58,095 nt of DNA from contig JADGJC010000262.1 in NCBI GenBank assembly GCA_027596075.1, positions 1 through 58,095 on the forward strand. The letters are read 5' to 3'. Shown here one piece after another: positions 33,080 to 46,042 of the stretch. The notes beneath the pieces were generated by a model, which did not search any database, was not told where the DNA came from, and saw nothing but the letters and a program-made list of their open reading frames with translations. The stretch comes from Rhizophlyctis rosea (taxonomy: Eukaryota; Chytridiomycota; Chytridiomycetes; Rhizophlyctidales; Rhizophlyctidaceae). A program made the translations under genes and the position numbers. The first letter of the stretch is position 1. Every line of letters begins with the position of its first letter.

Positions 33080-36065
33080 CTAATAACCCGGTCCCCACGT
33101 GCAGCCCCCATTCACAAGACAAACCATGTTTCCATCCCAGAACCCACCCCGACTCTGCCTCACCAATTCCGTCAGTCGGTTGCAATCCTGCAGAACGAGC
33201 CATTTTCCGAAAACACATTGGATGGAAAGGTTTTTCCTGCACGTCGTTGCGCCGTGTGTGCATGATTTGCCGCCCATCTAAGAAGAAACGTGAGCATATG
33301 TGTAATAACTTATGTGCACCACACATTATCGAAACAGCACTTGGAGTGGCGGATTACCCACATTCAAAACAGTACCCGGATGGACATGAACGCTCTGGAA
33401 CCAATTGGTAGGACGAGGACGAGTCGATGTTGATGTTTGCAGTGGGCGCCGAGTGGTTGTTGTCCTGATGGTTGGCCGCGCAGGGGTTGCTTCTGTTTTT
33501 AGTGTGGTGGTTGTGGTCCTTGTTGTGGTCGCCACTGCTGCTTCGGCTCTTGTCTTCGTAGTGGTAGAAGTGGAGGACGTCGTGGTAGGGGCAGGCTTCG
33601 TGGTAGTGATGGTAGCAGTACTGGTAGCAGTGGTGGTAGTGCTGGTGGTAGTGCTGGTGGTTGTACTGGTTGATTCTGTGGTCGAGGTCGTAGGAATGGT
33701 GATTATCGTAACCGGAGTGCGTGTGGGACGAGTAGGTCTCATACTTCGGGTTGGTCTAGCGGTCGTGGTTGTTGTGGTTGTGTCAGTGGTGGTTATCGGG
33801 CTTTTCGTTCCAGACGCACCCATCGCATCCACCTAGTTCGAATTCAATTGTTAGAAATTCCATCGCTTGATTACTGTTCAGGAATGCCGCAAATTGTTTG
33901 CGTACGATGAACGTCAAACTCACCAGGAAGTCAAACAACTCCCAACCACCGCCCGCCTGCTTATCCATTTGCGCCGCCCAAGCCATCCATCCGCCAATGC
34001 CTTTCGCCTTACCCCACGCAACTTTCTCTTTGATGCTGACATCATTATCAAAGGAGTAGAAGCGTCCGGCACCTCGGTCAACACCCCACGTCGCCCCGGC
34101 GACATCATCAAACTCCACATCCATGTCTCCAAGTGGAATAGAATTATACGCCACGATGGAATCGACGGCATTAGGGGGCACGCCGCCGGACGCGTACAGT
34201 AGCGAAGAGATGGGTGTCGAAGCGGAAATTGGGGATGAGAACGCCCACACGCGGGCGTAAAATGGAAGTCCGATAGTGATTTTCTTGGCAGGAAGACCTA
34301 CGCGGGTCCATTCGTCAACCGCGGTGGAAACGCTGATCGCTGTGTTTGGTAGATGTGGGTGGAGAGCTGCTTGATGATTTGTAACGGGCGACCTGGACAT
34401 GTGTAACGTCAGTGAGTTCGAACAAATGCCCGTCCACTTGTTGTAAGCCCAACAACCTTCATCTCCAATACTCACCAACCAGCCCCATAGAGATCGTACG
34501 TCATCAAATTGATGAAGCTCAAGTGCTCTTCCCAACGATCCAGTCCCTCAAAGAATGCTATCTTGTCCGCACCAGCGGGCGCGGCAAAGGACACTACCCA
34601 CTTCTCATCCAGTCGATTCAACCCTCCATTGACCCTATCGAATGCTGCTCGAAGCTGCAAAATGGTGCTCAATGACATTGAATAGCATTGCCCTGTCCTG
34701 ATGCAACTAACCTTTGTGATCAATCTTCCAAACTTTGCCTGATCGTCACTGTGATTCCCAACGCACTGCGTGGGATCCGTGATACAATCGACGATATCAT
34801 CTGGTGTTCCTGCCGGCGTTCGGCCATTTGGTGTAACTTTCGATCCGCCGTGCTCGAAACCGGGATACTCCCAGTCAATGTCTTCATGACAGGATTAGCT
34901 TGTGAGGTATGATGCGAGAAACAATAGCGAGATACTCTACCGATTCCGTCGAACCCAAGCTCAACAACGTACCTCACGATTGAGGTCACGAACTTGTCAA
35001 TGTATTTATCATCTGCCATCGAGTCATTAGCTCAGTCGAGCCTGTTTTCAATATATACGCTGTTCCCGGAACCAAACCGCTCACCACAAGCACCGCTGAA
35101 ATACTGCGAGTCGTACCACCCGCCTAGACTGGCGACATATCTAACACTCGGAACTTCGCGTTTCCAGACTTGATTGATTAGCCCAAAGTACCCGCAAACA
35201 GATCCCACTGCCGATGCTTGTGTCATACGCGGAAGACATACACGTGGATCTGGATTTGAAGATAAGAATTGAGCTTGTCGGAAAAGGATCACACCAAATA
35301 ATGTTCTTGGAATCATTTCCCAACTCACCACCACCACCCTGATCGTTGAAACAGTCGTCTCCGGCTCTCTTAGCTGTCTCACAAGCTCCAACATATGGTA
35401 CAAACGACACTTCTCCGTTGCACAGTAAGCTCGTAATATTGAACCCTCCGCCAGCTTGATAGCAATTGTCCAAGCCCGGTTCTGGACGACCATAATCCGC
35501 CCAGGGATCAGTGGGTTGGATGAAGTACGTGTCGTACGAGGGAGAGTAACTAAAAAAAGAAGAGAGTAGGATGTGAGGTCCGCTGTGTAGACGAGAACAG
35601 TGGGGAGTGATGCGAAAAACTCACGAGATAGTGGCAAAGGCATCTATTGTGGGAAATCAAAATCGTCAATATCTATCAGTTACTGATTCGCCGCCCAAAG
35701 TCATTTGACATGTCTCACTCACAATTCAAGTGCGTCAACCCTCTTCCGGCCTGATACGTCAACGACGCGGTATCATATACTGGGTATGCGGCATTGTATT
35801 CATACCTGCAACCGCACAGATTCATCAATCAGAGTTCATTCCTTGCATATCCACCGAGCTCCATGGAATGCCGAGTACGGAAGAAAACATACCAGTTTCC
35901 GAAATATGTGACGATCCTCTGTTGTTCGTTTTGTCGCGCAATCAGTGGTGATGACGGGGCACCGAGCCCCGGCGCAAAAGAGGATATGAGGATGTAGCTT
36001 AGCGCGAGGAGTCTGATGACGGCATGGGAAGGCGGTGGCCTTCCGCTGCATGACTCTGCTTTCAT
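33080..36065 (-). CDS. Secreted GH18 chitinase with mucin-like stalk and Cys-rich tail
   Basis: Eleven exons are 36065-35893, 35805-35723, 35643-35625, 35549-35329, 35249-35085, 35012-34941, 34881-34712, 34654-34476, 34392-33924, 33832-33362 and 33277-33080. They keep frame for 739 residues. A signal peptide (LLALSYILISSFAPGLGA) precedes the GH18 barrel: RIVTYFGNW, GLTHLNYAFATIS, VASLGGWYDS, FDGIDIDWEYPGFE with the DxDxE triad (acid Glu 249), VVSFAAPAG, LMTYDLYGAGW, IGLPFYARVW and GIGGWMAWA. An insert with four Cys lies between the second and third strands. A Thr/Arg/Pro-rich stalk of about 130 residues follows, then a 65-residue module with eight Cys (SCTHGATTC, IQCVFGKW, CTWGPGY) that could bind chitin. 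It hydrolyses chitin in the wall or in food. The last splice (donor GTGGGT) is the least certain. Confidence 0.92.
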
Positions 36066-37113
36066 GATGACGGCTGTGAAGTTTTCCCACAGATGGGGGA
36101 TGAGTGGGAAAGAGTATGGACGGAGCTGGGATTGGTGAGAGAGTGGGATAATATGTATGAGTTAGCATTGCATTCCTGCGTTGTGCCGTATATGACATGT
36201 CCACCTTTCGAACTACTAGTACCATTGCATGCTACTCACCAACCCAAGATGAGAATTGTGATTGCTATGATTGCCGTCTATTTCTTCATTAAAGCATATG
36301 TCAACGGTATGAGCAGCAGCGAGCAGTGACAGCCATGGGAAAGCAAAGGGACTCAAGTCACCGAAGTGGGCTTATATAAAACTGCAGTCCCACCACGAAT
36401 GATGAAAGACCGGCAGTGCACTGTTCTTCCGCCAGCGGACAGAGTGCCACTCTCCCTCCGATCGACGGCATCATACTGTACAGCTACTAATACCATTAAC
36501 TGCAGTCCAGGACAGGAAAAAGGGGGTGTTCACTGTTCATCAACCAGCAAGGCAACATTGTCGATGGAGTGGGTGTGAATGCCATGCAGCAGGATGAAGA
36601 AAACGGCAGAGTCACTCCACTTCATTTGAATTGTGCCCCCCATTTCTGGGCCTGGTGTGATGACATCCGTTGAGTGGCTCGATGTGGCTTAGAGGACGCG
36701 TTTTGCAACCCCATCTATTCGCGAAAAGGACCCTGAGACTGATCTCTTGAAGTCAGTTTGCCCACCTTGAGTAGAGATCTCTCTGCACCAATGGTCGTTT
36801 TTAGAAAGCAGATATTTATCTGACGCGGCTGATTGAATGCAAGTTCATGAGCAACCCAGTACCATTACGCCTCAAACTTGGTATGCAGTAGAAAACAACA
36901 AAACAATTTATAACTTGAACTTTGGACAAACGTGATAACAGATATAAGTAAAGAATGATGAAGTTAAACGGAATTATGCACAAACTACATGTAAAGGCGC
37001 AACCACGCAAAAAAGACCGAAACCCTACAACCAGCCCATTCCACATATGCACATTTGACTATCAACATAAATATAGTGAAACAATTTTTCACGTCGTCAG
37101 CCGAACCGTTTCA
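36066..37113. other. Intergenic, promoter of the chitinase gene
   Basis: Sequence upstream of 36065 is the leader and promoter region. ORFs near 36093-36578 have no motif. The right end is the 3' UTR of the next minus-strand gene. Confidence 0.4.
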
Positions 37114-40100
37114 TCATCTCCCTCGAGCCCATTCGCGCCGTCCTTCAGGACCAGGCGTATATCCATAGCCACAAGGCGTTGGAACCGCAATCGGAACAGG
37201 AACCGGCACCATCTGATACCCCAACCCCATCCCCATGCCCATCCCCATCCCCATCCCCATCCCCATCCCTACCCCCGTCCCCACGCCCATGCCCATGCCC
37301 ACCCCCGCGCCCATCGGTACCCCAGGTCCCGTCGACCCGAACCCCGAAAGGCCGTTCATCGGTCCCGTCGACCCGAACCCCGAAAGGCCGTTCATCGGTC
37401 CCGCCATACTTTCAAAGCCACCAATCCCAGCACCTGTTGCTCCGATCTGAGTGTACATGCCCACACCCATGCCCGTCACGCCTACCCCACCATCATTAGA
37501 ATCAATCCCCTTTACACGACCGCTCGGATCGGCACTCTTCGCCCGTCGCATCTGCAACAGCGCCGGATGGTGATGCACCTCGGTCTTTGTTCTCAGCTGC
37601 GGAGTTCTCGAGCATGATTTCGATCGTGGTTGCGTCCCTTCTTTCGGATGCGAGGTGACCCTTGGTTGGAAGGCGCCTCTCGGTTGCGAGCTGGATCTGA
37701 AACTACCTTTGGCAGTATTTCCACAACCTCCAGTCGTTCCATTGCCCCCTTCAACATTTTCCTTCCACCTCCCTTCATACAAATTCCCCGCTCTGGACCC
37801 TTTCACGTCTGCTTTTTCACCACCGCGCCCACGCTCCTTCATACTAACTCCCATCCGTTCCCGTTCTCCAAACAGCCGCGCCAAATGTTCCCGCTGTGCC
37901 GCCATCCGCCTGGTGTATCCCTCCAAGACCTCCTCCTTCCTTGATTCCGATATAGCGACTCGGGGAGTGTATCGACGGTACATAGTAGTGCAGTGCGCCA
38001 CGTCGCGGTCAAACGAGCTGAGAGATGTGTAACTGGAAGATGATATCTGGAAGCGGATGGGGCGTCAGGAGGGTAATGTGGGTATCATAAACAATGAATA
38101 TCTATGTGAATATACCTTCTGCAAAATCTCATTATACTTCTTCCTGAGCACTCCATGACATCTCGCAGTCCCCGCATCCCAATTGCGCTTCACAAATACC
38201 TCCACTAGCGTTCCTCTCCTGTCCGCAACAGCGTTTTCCGTGTCATACGTTCCAAACATAACCTTGTCGACGAACGTAGAAAGTGAAATGAGTGAGTTGG
38301 TCTTCTAGCACCCGGACTCAAATGGCATACAACATACCAGCAAATCATCCTCCCGTCCATTCCATAGCCGCCTCTCATCAGGAGTCCATTCGCGACGATT
38401 ACTTTGCAGGGTTTTCTGCACGCATTCTTCGTGCACCGCGCGAAGTGCAGATGGTTGGAGGGGCATGGACGGAACGGCGGTAGCAGTCATGAGATCAGTA
38501 TCTGTTGGCCTGTGGTCAATAGCAGTTTTATGTGAACGAGAATGAGCTGTGCCTACATCGTTGCTGGACTATTTCAATAACGTGAAGCCAGCGCTTTTCT
38601 AGGAGAATGACGCATCTGTGAGATGGAATGTAATGACATCTCGCCATTGAGAGCATACACACCCAGAACATCGTGAACCAGCTTTTGGGCGTCTAGCAAG
38701 CGACCCTCGTTCATGGCAGCAACGCACAGCTCCAGCATATTGGCCAAGTCTGTTCAGTTACGCATCAGGATAACTCCTCATGACCTGCAACAGCACGACA
38801 ACTTACCGCGACAACGAAGCGCAAGCTCCCACCCACTCCCTTCAAGTTTTTTCACACCAACACCGCCAAATACTTCTGCAACCAACTTCTCCATCTTCTT
38901 TTTGTATGCGCTCGGAAATAGGCCCAGAACGTTGCTGCCGATGCCTTTGATGCTCTCCAGGTCTTTTGTGGTCGGTGAGGGGATCCGAATGATGGAGCCA
39001 TGATGCACGCGAGATAGGTCTGGGATTGAGTTGTTGTTTCCTGCCGATGAGTTCAGGAGGGCGTAGATCAAGGTTGATGATGGAACCTTGGAAAGGTCAG
39101 CGAGGAAGGCTTTTGATTGGTGAAGCATTTCGCTAAACAGAGGACATTGTTCAGAACAAAACCAAAAGCATCTTTTGTATACCAATTGCCACAAACCTAA
39201 GTTCGGCTACCCCATCCCCTCCGTCTCCACAAACAATCAAACAACTTGCGACAACACCCATCAACGCTCCTACTCTCCGATCAACTTGCCCATTGGCAAC
39301 CCATCTAGCATCTAAAACGACCACCTTCCTTCCCTTTCCCCGATAGTCCATTCCCAGATGCGAAGTGGGATGATGCCCCGCATCCTCGATCTGACTTTTA
39401 GCCAACGCCATTTCCAGTGAATGCGCCGTCTCGTACCCAGAAGTCGGCGGTGTCCCATGTCTCCTCGGCTGCTTCCACCAGGGATCAATCACATTCATCC
39501 ACATGGTCGCTGATCCGTCGTCTCCTTCCTGACCGGCAGCATCTTTCTCGCCTCTCGCCAAAGCTCGCACTACTTCTTTGGTGGAACCCTGTCGACTCGG
39601 TAGCGCACATACGATTGCCACTTCAGCGTCCATGTTTCGCAATTGGCGGAGTGCGAATTCATTCAGGACCAGGCGATTAGTGGATGACGTGTTCAACAAT
39701 GGAAGTGATATCTTCTCCGATTGCGTTGCATTGGCAGTGAATGTGGACGACGAGGAGGAAGCACCTAATGACTGATGGGATGCCAAGGAGGAGCCTGTTG
39801 ATGGCGTACTTGGTGTTGATGATGCGGATGATGTGCTCATTATTCTGCCGTCTCGCAAGTGCTTCTGTGGGATAGGAGGGATTGGCGGTGCCGCTCCGTC
39901 ATTGATCTTCATACGTATGCTGTCGAAGGACTTTCTGTCCAATTCAGGAGTTTGCGATCGACGAAAGATGGAAAAGCTGCTTCGACTGGATGAACGACGG
40001 TCCGTTGACAAGTGTGGGGTTGTGTTCTTCGGAAGTGGTGCTGCTTCTTGACAGCTAGCGGAACTTGGCAGATCTTCCTCCGGCCCTTTGGATGACCTGC

Positions 40101-40697
40101 GTTTGAGCGGGTTTTGAATACTCAAGGATCTACGTGACATTGCGTTTTTCTTTCCTGCAAAGGCATGTGCATTTGATCAATACTCAGGACAAGCAAATGA
40201 CAGGAAACATATGGTTAGGGTACCGACCAGAGGACGGAGTATCAGGTTCGTTATTGCGTGCGTCGACATCTTGATTGAAGTCTGGAGGAATCACAACTTC
40301 AAACCTGGATAGCATCGCTCGACATCCTGCATTCTGAAACGATGTCCGTGATGCGTTTGCATCGTCCCATTTTTCTGAAATTGAGCTGGAGCTGGAGCTC
40401 CGTTTCTTAAGCTCTTTCAGTTGCCGATATAGTTTGGAACTATCAGAGAATGTCGATCCTTTCAGCACTTGTGTTGCATGCGTGGCAAGGACAAGACGAA
40501 AAAACCAACCTTCTTTCAATGGTTCTTCCTCTATCTTCCTTCACTGGCCATTCCTCTGTTGTTTGCCCTCTGAAAACATCCTGTCTCTGAGAAGAGCCCT
40601 TCTGTTGGAGGAGCTTCCGCATGGTCCCACCGACCGACCCCAAGAACGTTCGTCGGGCACCAGAATCATCGTCCAGCGTAGTTTGTTTGCGTGGCAT
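37114..40697 (-). CDS. GBP/atlastin-like protein with degenerate GTP site
   Basis: Nine exons are 40697-40510, 40439-40228, 40154-39197, 39132-38807, 38749-38663, 38598-38557, 38501-38338, 38262-38116 and 38046-37114. All are in phase, for 1018 residues. The first 260 residues are Ser-rich and disordered. The middle follows the order of guanylate-binding proteins: LRQLRNMDAEVAIVCALPSR, TMWMNVIDPWW, VVVLDARWVANGQVDRRV, then ASCLIVCG. A helical region is like the GBP C-terminal domain (DLANMLELCVAAMNEGRL, LRAVHEECVQKTLQ, LRKKYNEILQK). The P-loop expected as GxxxxGKS reads ALPSRQGSTKE, so GTP binding is doubtful. The tail is basic, then Gly/Met-rich with a duplicated NGLSGFGST unit and a (GM)n run. 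The family call rests on motif order and is moderately sure; the gene structure is firmer. Confidence 0.75.
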
Positions 40698-42261
40698 GGT
40701 ATCGTGCTTAGTTGGAATTGTTGAAAGGTCGTTTCTAGGTTTGGTATGCCCCGACGTACTCAGTGCTGTTTAGGTAGTTGACGTAAACGGGACGATGGCT
40801 GTGCATGGAACTTTCTGTGAATGGGTATGCGTATATTGTTGGAAGCGGAAAGGCAATGAGAGAGCGAGGTATTGCGTGATGTTTGTTACATGTACAGCAT
40901 GGAGCAGAAAGAAAGGGCGAAGAAGTAAGATAATACACCAAGCAGAAATATATTAACTTGATTGAATGATGATTCGCGATCTACTGATATAGGATGAGAA
41001 AGCACGATGCCAAGAAAACAGACGATGTGAAAGAGGGAGAGAGAGAACAAACACAGGGCAACACACGATCATCACACACCACCCAATTTTCTTCACTGAT
41101 TGCACACCAACACACAGACTCTCCGCCCCCTCGGGATTGGTGACATGGGGACATTGCATACTTGCATGGGGAGATGGGGGCATGCAATTGGGGGGGTGCA
41201 GTCAGTGCAGTCATTCCTGTCACTTTTGCAATATTTACAACGCGTAAACTGAGCCACACATGCCAAGCCACATGAAAAGGGTGTTGACCGTGTTGTTGCT
41301 GTCAAACACACAGTGTCACACACGCGTCAAAGGGTCCCCATAATTCCCACACAATCCTGTCCGTCCGTATATTTTCTTCAACAGACCATTCACACCGGGC
41401 CATCTCCCCTCAACCAATCCATTCCGCATGGAGACACGCCGTAGTCGCTCAGATATCCATCTTCTTCTTCCCAGCAATAAGGGACCCCATACAGGAGGTA
41501 GCGAAATGAAGGAGCACCACGTCAAATTGACAATTCCACTTGTGTATGCACAACCGAACTTATGAACAACGGTCGACCACCACCATGTGCATCATGCACC
41601 GACATGACCCGGTAAGTTGTTCTCCGGACCCTAAATAGACAAGTTCGGCTCGCACGCGCACAACGCGCAACCTAGCCATTGAAAAAGAGGTTTGTGTATT
41701 TTACCTGGTCAGGGCGCCACGAATCGGGGCGTTGGCGTTCTGCAAATCATACTTTAACTGACGGCCTAACCCGTCAAAGTCACGTCAACCAAGCCACCGG
41801 GCCCACCACATCAGCGTTCCATGTTGCCCACATAGCATGGCACTGCCGCATTCTTCATTTGTCCCATTGGATATCTATTACAATAGAGACGGGATGTCCG
41901 CAATTCTTGACGATGGTGGTAACCCAAAATGCCTGGATGTCAAGATACAAGAAAATGTTCAAATAGCCGTTGGGGTGTGATCATTGCACTTTTCTAATGA
42001 TTATAAAAATATTGGGAAAGAGCCAAGGATCGTCACAGAACATATCATCATGCGGTGCCGCTGGTGTTGATGGTGCATTGTGCACAATTGGGCACGCTCA
42101 TAAAGTACCGAAACACATTGCACCAGTTGCATGCCATGAACAATAAAGAAGTCCATTTTTGATTACGTTATTGAAATTGCTTTTACGTACACATTAGATC
42201 TGCGCTTTGATACGCAGGGTCGGTTACATCTCCCTCCAAACTATTTTACAGCCACTCCTAC
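40698..42261. other. Intergenic, promoter of the GBP-like gene
   Basis: Short overlapping ORFs only. Sequence next to 40698 should be the promoter. Nothing else is supported. Confidence 0.4.
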
Positions 42262-42300
42262 ATCATAACCATCATCATAACCATCATCATAACCATCATC
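42262..42300. repeat. 12-base microsatellite CATCATAACCAT
   Basis: Just over three perfect copies of CATCATAACCAT lie directly after (in gene sense) the stop codon of the minus-strand gene at 42303, so they fall in its 3' UTR. Confidence 0.85.
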
Positions 42301-42302
42301 AA

Positions 42303-45300
42303 TCACCGCGCCTTCCCACCTTTTCTCTCTGCCCTTGTCCATCCCATGACATCATTTGACCGCCGCCTGTCAACCGCAGAATTCGGAACCAACATACTCT
42401 TCTGCGATGCTGCGGTGGTCCCAGTGCTGGTGCCGGATGAATTCCTCCTGGTCGTCGTTACAACCTCCAACCCAGCAACTGGCGTACTGGACCTTCTCAC
42501 CACAACACCAGGTGCCTTACTCCCTTCAAACTCCCTCTCCTTCCCCTCCTTCACATCCACAACCTTCTGCCCAGCCACGCTGCCCTTCTTTCTCTTCCTT
42601 CTCCGTCCTTCCTTCTTCTTCCCTTCCCCTTCCTCAACACTTCCCCACTCCCGAACCTTAAACCACACACCCAAACTCATGTGGTCAGATGGTATCCACT
42701 GTGACGGCAGGGAAGGAATCTTTTCCATGTAGCCTTCTCCACCAGGTAAGTCGTCATCCACACCGCCTAGCACGTCCGTTACGGCGATGGAGGGCGTTAC
42801 GAGGACGTGGTCTATGGTGCCGGTGAAGGTGAGGGTTTTGTTGGTGTAAGGTATATCCGAAGGTGTGTAGGCGTTTTCGAGTTTCGTCCAGGATTGGATC
42901 CGGCTGCCCGAGGCCCATACCCGTTTGGTGGGACTCGTAATATCCGGCGCTGGAGTCGGCGCACCGTCCATGACTTCCGTAGCGAACGATCGTTGCTCCC
43001 TCCCAACACTCCATTTGCCAAAATCCCTGCCCTCAAACAACGTTCCCGGCACCACCGATCCCTTTTCCAGAAACTCCATCACCCTCTCACCCCTCAAACT
43101 GTTCAAATCTCCCGCCAACACTGTGGGGACATCCCTCCCAAACCCATTCGCACCCTCCATCTCTCCAATCCACTCAACAAGCATCAACGCCTGAACCAGC
43201 TTCACATCCTCGCACGCCGGATCCCAATGCAAGTGCGTCGTCACAACACGGACCCGACAGCCCGGCCGATTCCGCAACTCAAATACCCCACATAACGCAA
43301 TGTTTGGGAATCGCGAGACCCATTCTTCGACTTCCTTCCCAAAGCCACACGCCTTTGGTCGCTTGGCATAACTCAAATTACTCCTTCCCACCATCCTGAC
43401 CCTCTCCTTCCTCCAAAATATACAGCATCCGTCAGCCGTTAGTGGGTTGGGACGAGGTTTTGCTTCAAACGTGCCTGCATAACCGCATCGCGCAAGGTAC
43501 GGCAGGATGTGGGTTGTGTAGTCGATTTGGAGGACTTCTTGGAGACATATGAAATCCGCAGAAGGGTAGGCGAGTTCTGGAAGAATGCGGGAGAGGCGGT
43601 GAGGCCATGCAAGGTATTGTTCGGGAAGGTGCGGATATTTGTGGGGTGTTGCATATGGGGGCGCAAGGATGTTATAAGATAGGAGCAGGAAGTGGCCTGT
43701 GATGAAAGTAAGAATGAGATTCCAAAGTACAGTTAGCAATCTGCAAGATCGTCTTTTGTATCTCATAATTGTAATAATACTCACGATGGTCAGCATTCTC
43801 AACTACACCTCGCTTCCACTTCCTTCGTACAAGTTGTACAGCCTCCCCCACACCACCGTCGGCACCCGTCAGCCCCTCTCCTCCACCTCCCAACAAATCC
43901 ACAGGTACCTTCATCAAGGGACAGCCATCTGCCGCTCTCATCAATAATATACGGTCCTGCTTGCGCGGAGCACGCAAACTAGCAATTGTTGCTATGTCTG
44001 CAGGGCTTGCACAAGAGTATGAAGATGCAAGTGATGCTGAGGGTGATGCGGTCTCGGGGTCGGTGTCGGAAGGAGCGTGGGCGGAAGAGGGGGAGAAGGT
44101 AGCGGCGTTCATGTTGAAAGGTGAACTGGACGACGTGGAACGTGATGATGCGGATGAGAGCAAGTTCGGGTCTGAGCTTTGCGTCAAGGTATCAAGGACG
44201 ACCTTTGTGAGATTGCTTTCTCGGGTGGAGGGAGGTATTCGCAGCCGCGGTGGAACGGGTCGGCTGGGTTTTGCGACCGATTGGGCGGACAACACCGTCA
44301 CGTTCACTCCAGAACCAACCTTTACGGACAAAGGCTTCGCTGCTGCGGGCGGCTTGGTTGAAGGGGACGAGCGCCCAGATCGGTCTTTAACCTCCTTCGA
44401 TTGGACCCCGGTATCCTTCGAGTTCGACCTCTTTTGCTTTTTAGGCTGACAGGTCTCCGATGCTGGAAGCGTTACGCCTGACACGGGAGCTATTGGTCCT
44501 GGCAGCGTTGTACAGTTTGAGAATCTCAGCAAAAACTCCCGAGAGTATGTCCGCCTGGCCTTTTGTCCTTTGACGATTGCACCCTCCTTCGTTTCTACGG
44601 TTTCACGCCCACCCCTTGAATCGTTTGTCCCTTTCTGAGGTGAGCAAACTCCAGGCGGACGTGCGGCTTCCTCTTCCACTCCGTGCATCTGCCCAACATC
44701 CTCGTTGACATCGACCAATGTGGAATTGGATCGTCGCAGATTCTTGGACGGGATCCCACCATCCGCGTACCAAACGTTTCCGTAGCCGACTTCCTCATGT
44801 GCGTGTGTGACCCAGCCATTCGCAATCCAAGTTGGGTCAATTTTTCCATTGGGAAGGTCAGCGTGAGAGGCGGATTTCAGTATCAATGGTTGGGGAGTTT
44901 TGGCGGAGATGATGGCATGACTATATGACCGTTTGATGTCGTTCAGAAGCGGTGTTTGAGATGTGGTAGATAGCAGTAGAGGACATGGCTGCGTCTCCTG
45001 GACCAAGCCCTGTGGATAGTGGTGTCAATGTCGAATGAATAGTGCGTCATGACAGCAACCGAGCTTACCAATTCCGCTCTGCCATATGCGTCGCCTGAGA
45101 TGTCGCATGACTTTGCTTCAGTGGATGCATCCTTCGTTCGGCCTTTTAGCAACAGAGTCAGCAAACTGCTCCCGCATCGACTACTGACTGTTATTTGTAC
45201 CTGTGAGTCCCCTGATGAAGTTCCATAGCATGCTGATCATCAGCAAGGCTAACGCTCCCGACTGAATAAGCATTAGTCGCGCGTGGATTGAGTTCACTAT

Positions 45301-46042
45301 GGATGATAGTAGTTTAAGGTCATTCTTGGCGAGTCAAGGGATGACAAAAGGGACAAAGCACACATACCTAGATGACGAGTGGTGGCATATGACACCGCAG
45401 AAGTTGTCAAACAAAGTAGGCAAAGCGCCAGATGTAGCAATGAGAAGATCAAACCCCTATATCGTCGGGTTAGCTGTTGTAAAGGTCCGCATCAACTTCA
45501 TATGGAAGAGACAGCAAGGAAGACCCCCTACCTGGAGCACGCCCGCTTCATCATCGCGTCACTTTGCTTGGTCAAGATCAAACGGACACCCTTTGGTTTC
45601 CACAAAAGTGCGGCCCGCCCCTCACGCTGTGACTAGCGAGACGCCGGACGATGAAGGGCGTGTAGGGCACTTTGACCGGACGGTTATTGATGCATTGGGT
45701 TTACGAGGACGAGAGGCAGGATTATGTTGACGCTGGTGACGCGTTCAAGGTGGTTGGCTCTGAGTGAAGATGCAGTCAATCTGCAGATCTCGCGATAGTT
45801 GCTTTGTACGAGAGAGTCAAAAGGACGTTGAAGGAGGAACGGATAGTATATGCCTGTGAATGTCGTGAGCTCTTATGCGTCCGAAAAGTGGGGCAGATGT
45901 CACTTCGACAAGATTGACAGGACGATGAAGATGACCTACCTGGCTGATCGTATTGACAGATCTCGATGGTACACCTCTTCTTGTCGAAGAGTTTTATTGA
46001 GGAGAGAATAGTTACGCGGTGCAAGTTTGATTTGATCGAATA
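42303..46042 (-). CDS. CCR4-like endonuclease/exonuclease/phosphatase protein with membrane-type N-terminal exons
   Basis: Eight exons fit in phase: 46042-45940, 45853-45705, 45632-45532, 45456-45368, 45296-45201, 45142-45069, 45009-43785 and 43696-42303. They give at least 1057 residues, and the true start lies upstream and is not resolved. The early exons carry two hydrophobic helices (LIFSLLHLALCLLCLTTSA and LMLIQSGALALLMISMLW). A disordered Ser/Pro linker of about 400 residues follows. The EEP domain has all catalytic blocks: LLSYNILAPPY, DFICLQEV, VVTTHLHWDP, VLAGDLNS, GTIDHVLV and PSDHMSLG. This is the Mg-dependent fold of CCR4/Angel/nocturnin nucleases; no LRR is present. The tail is very basic. 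An alternative is two genes, with the enzyme starting at an ATG near 43794 inside the last intron. Confidence 0.75.

Noticed and set aside
33405..33836. 143-codon Val-rich plus-strand ORF resembling membrane helices
   Set aside because: It is the complement of the Thr-rich chitinase stalk; ACN codons read as GTN in reverse.
42262..42300. Possible coding His/Asn repeat
   Set aside because: It lies past the stop codon of the EEP gene, with no open frame across it; it is a plain microsatellite.
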